Below the pieces are notes generated by a model. The model saw only the letters and a program-made list of their open reading frames with translations. It did no database searches and was not told the DNA's origin. Shown piece by piece: positions 5,943 to 7,899 of a stretch of DNA of 7,899 nt (within the stretch, counting starts at the first letter, position 1; every line of letters starts with the position of its first letter). Source of the stretch: Planctomycetota bacterium (lineage in GTDB: Bacteria > Planctomycetota > UBA8742 > SKZP01); contig SKZP01000543.1 of NCBI GenBank assembly GCA_007127275.1, forward strand, positions 1 to 7,899, given 5' to 3'. Made by a program: the position numbers and the translations under genes.

Positions 5943-7899
5943 TAGAACAGCAGACGCAACGCTGCGTTGATCGTGAAGTCGGCGCTTGCGTCGGTGAGGC
6001 CGAAGCCGGAGCCAAGATCGAGGTGCATTTGTTCGTTGATGGCCCAGCGGACCCCGAGGCCCACACTGGCCACCGGGTCACCGACGTGTTCGAGATCGAT
6101 GTCGAGCAGCGGCGTGATGTATTCCCCCTGCACGAGCGCCGTCAAATCGTCGATGATGCGCACGGCGACACCAAGCTTGGCGAAGAAGATCGAGTCGAAG
6201 TTCACCTCCGCTTGCTCGCGAAAAGCGCGCTGTTCGTTGATCCAGACACCGCCGACTTGCAGGTGGACGGCAACGGGATCGAGACGCCAGGAGCCGTGCA
6301 ATGCGCCGGCAAGGTCGAACGAGCCGGAGGCGACGTAGTCGTCCGCCGAGCCTAGTGGCAGCTTCAAGTCGATTGTGAATGCGGCCGCAAGGTCGGGGTC
6401 TTCCACCTCGAGAAAGTAGGCGGTGGCACCGAGCACGGGCGCGATCATTCCGGGCCGCGTATCGCGCTCGAAGGCCGACTCCCCCCGATAGATGAACTCG
6501 ATGTCGCCGTCCCAGGTGGCGAAGCCAAGCTTCGCGTGCAGGCCAAGTTCATCGAACAGCTTGTATTCCGCGCGCACCCACGCACTCGTAAAGAAGGCGT
6601 CGATGTCGACGGTCGAGGAACTCTCCGGGTCTTCGCCGAAGTAGTTGTGCCCGCTCAGGCTCACGCCGGTGAGCACGGACATGGTGCCGGCTGGCGTTTG
6701 AAAGGCGCTGCGAAGATGCGGGGTATGCACAAGCGCGTGCAGGAAATGATTCGAGTCCAGCGGATACCCGCTTGCTGCGTAAACGTCGGAAGCGACGCCG
6801 AGACGATCCTCGGGGCCAAGGGGCTCGGGGCGCCGGACGGGGTCGCGTACCGGTGCCACGGGTGAATCGCCGGCAACGCCATGGTCGTGTCGGTCACGTG
6901 GAATACCCGCGAAACCGTTTGGCTCATCACGTTCCCCGTTCTCCGGTGCATCCGGCTCGTCGCCGTTTTCCGGTGCATCCGGCTCGTCGCCGTTTTCCGG
7001 TGTATCCGGCTCGTCGCCGTTTTCACCGTTGTTGATGAGCGTTTGAGAGTCGGCCTCGTTGTTGCCGAAGCGCAGCAGACGTCCGCGGTGGCTGCCTGGG
7101 CGGGTGGACGGCTCGGCGGTGTTGCGCTGCATCGTGGCGATCATGCAATAGCCGCTGGACTCGAAGCGGTTGCGCACGACTACCTCGGCGGAAATCGTGC
7201 TCGTATTGCCAACGGCATCCGTCGCCATAATCGTCACGACCCGCTTCGCGTTACCGCTGGCCGTCACCGTCACCGTGGCGGTGAACACGCCGTCGTCGGC
7301 CACAAGGTCTCCGCCGGTTCCGTCGTCGACCATCGGATGGATCTCGCCATCGAGCTCACTCGAGTCGAGCATGATCGTCCCCGGGTCCACGCCGGAGCCG
7401 AAGTCGACGATCTGCGCACTGATCACCACCTCATCGCCGGCCGCGGCGCTGGATTGGCCGAACGGGTACTGGATCTCCGGCTTGGAGATGAACGGTCCCG
7501 TGTTGTCGACGATCACGTTGACGATTTCGCTGCGGCCGCGGCGATCGCCGTCGTCGATCAAGCGCAGCTGGATGCTGTGCGTGCCGTCGGCGAGCTCGCT
7601 CGTCTCGAGATCGAAGCTGCCGGTGCCGGCGCCGTTGGCATCCGGCGCGGAAATCTCGTCGAGCGTGCCGCCGGCAAACTCGCCGAAGCCGCCACCGTTG
7701 ACTTGGATGTCCACCGGATCGACCGCGGCAAGGTCTGCATTCGGCTCGAGTTGGTACTCGAACTCGACGGCGACGGTGCCACCGACGAAGGCGCCCGCCT
7801 CGGGCTCGACGATCGTGATTTCGACGCGGTTGTCGATTGTGAGAAGCAGCAGCGCCGAGAAGCCGGTGTTGCCCTGATCGTCGGTGGCGCGCACCTGCA
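5942..7899 (-). CDS. Surface protein: Ig-like modules, acidic linker, outer-membrane barrel (5' truncated)
   Basis: The frame is open at the window edge (reading Q-V-R-A-T-D-D before any start), so the N-terminus lies outside; at least 651 residues remain before TAA 5944-5942. Counting from V at 7894, residues 1-22 end one Ig/cadherin-like module (V-R-A-T-D-D-Q-G-N-T-G). A second module spans about 23-132 (I-V-E-P-E-A-G-A-F-V-G-G-T ... D-G-T-H-S-I-Q-L-R-L-I-D), and a third spans 133-242 (D-N-T-G-P ... V-T-I-M-A-T-D-A-V-G-N-T-S). Residues 243-365 are a low-complexity linker with about four N-G-D-E-P-D-A-P-E repeats (290-327), then an Arg/Pro-rich part. Residues ~366-650 show alternating beta strands, an L-K-L-P-L-G-S motif (510-516) and a terminal aromatic (R-L-L-F), as expected for an outer-membrane beta-barrel inserted by BAM. 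The barrel resembles DUF3187-like proteins, which is tentative. It is probably the first gene seen of the minus-strand cluster with the protease and HEAT protein. No ligand can be assigned. Confidence 0.8.
   Translation of the reverse strand, partial: QVRATDDQGNTGFSALLLLTIDNRVEITIVEPEAGAFVGGTVAVEFEYQLEPNADLAAVDPVDIQVNGGGFGEFAGGTLDEISAPDANGAGTGSFDLETSELADGTHSIQLRLIDDGDRRGRSEIVNVIVDNTGPFISKPEIQYPFGQSSAAAGDEVVISAQIVDFGSGVDPGTIMLDSSELDGEIHPMVDDGTGGDLVADDGVFTATVTVTASGNAKRVVTIMATDAVGNTSTISAEVVVRNRFESSGYCMIATMQRNTAEPSTRPGSHRGRLLRFGNNEADSQTLINNGENGDEPDTPENGDEPDAPENGDEPDAPENGERDEPNGFAGIPRDRHDHGVAGDSPVAPVRDPVRRPEPLGPEDRLGVASDVYAASGYPLDSNHFLHALVHTPHLRSAFQTPAGTMSVLTGVSLSGHNYFGEDPESSSTVDIDAFFTSAWVRAEYKLFDELGLHAKLGFATWDGDIEFIYRGESAFERDTRPGMIAPVLGATAYFLEVEDPDLAAAFTIDLKLPLGSADDYVASGSFDLAGALHGSWRLDPVAVHLQVGGVWINEQRAFREQAEVNFDSIFFAKLGVAVRIIDDLTALVQGEYITPLLDIDLEHVGDPVASVGLGVRWAINEQMHLDLGSGFGLTDASADFTINAALRLLF
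6936..7023. repeat. In-frame 27-bp tandem repeat in the linker of the surface protein
   Basis: Three full 27-bp units start at 6936, 6963 and 6990 and differ at only two positions (T/C at the sixth base, C/T before the ATCC). A partial unit of seven bases ends at 7023. Each unit encodes nine residues (D-E-P-D-A/T-P-E-N-G), so copy-number change would keep the frame. Confidence 0.85.

Noticed and set aside
5162..5945. Plus-strand open frames of 141-200 codons
   Set aside because: They are antisense to the protease gene, whose three catalytic motifs are intact, and their Arg/Ala/Pro-rich composition is typical of shadows in GC-rich DNA.
6936..7023. Short CRISPR-like array
   Set aside because: The 27-bp units are contiguous with no spacers and are in frame inside a coding region.
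7170..7877. 235-codon plus-strand open frame
   Set aside because: It is antisense to the Ig-like region, Ser/Thr/Pro-rich and without any motif. The minus strand has clear Ig-like repeats.

Overview
The window is GC-rich DNA from a bacterium with an outer membrane. The evidence is a predicted outer-membrane beta-barrel whose chain ends in phenylalanine. The tRNA gene does not encode its 3' CCA, which argues against an Escherichia-like gammaproteobacterium. Nothing here fixes the phylum; Myxococcota-, Bradymonadota-, Planctomycetota- or proteobacteria-like hosts are all possible.

The left part (1-3123) looks like an accessory, partly decayed segment. It opens with a tRNA-Val(GAC) gene that has a good sigma-70-type promoter and a hairpin just downstream. 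Next come about 380 bases with no convincing gene, then a small ORF (581-973) whose first 40 residues resemble the CcbP calcium-binding family but whose tail I do not recognise. A complete IS3-family insertion sequence (about 1007-2405, transposase on the minus strand) follows. It carries ~40-bp imperfect terminal inverted repeats, orfA and orfB, a canonical -1 slippery heptamer with an upstream Shine-Dalgarno-like stimulator, and a hairpin that could hide the orfA ribosome binding site in read-through transcripts. To its right lies a short palindrome-rich stretch and a broken ParA/Soj-type ATPase gene (2589-3037). That gene has a strong ribosome binding site, but both Walker A lysines are replaced, a one-base frameshift is apparent, and most of the ATPase domain is missing.

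The right part (3124-7899) is a compact minus-strand cluster, read from high to low coordinates. The first gene is a 5'-truncated surface protein with two Ig-like/cadherin-like modules, an acidic linker built on a 27-bp tandem repeat, and a C-terminal outer-membrane barrel (5942-7899). After 62 bases comes a CPBP (CAAX/Abi) intramembrane protease-like protein (5133-5879). A 4-base GTGA overlap then leads into a 670-residue membrane protein with about seven membrane spans, a large probable periplasmic domain and C-terminal HEAT-like repeats (3124-5136). Strand, spacing and the coupled start suggest one transcription unit acting in the cell envelope. The functional link between the three proteins is inference.

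No CRISPR array, rRNA, complete integrase or complete attachment site was seen.
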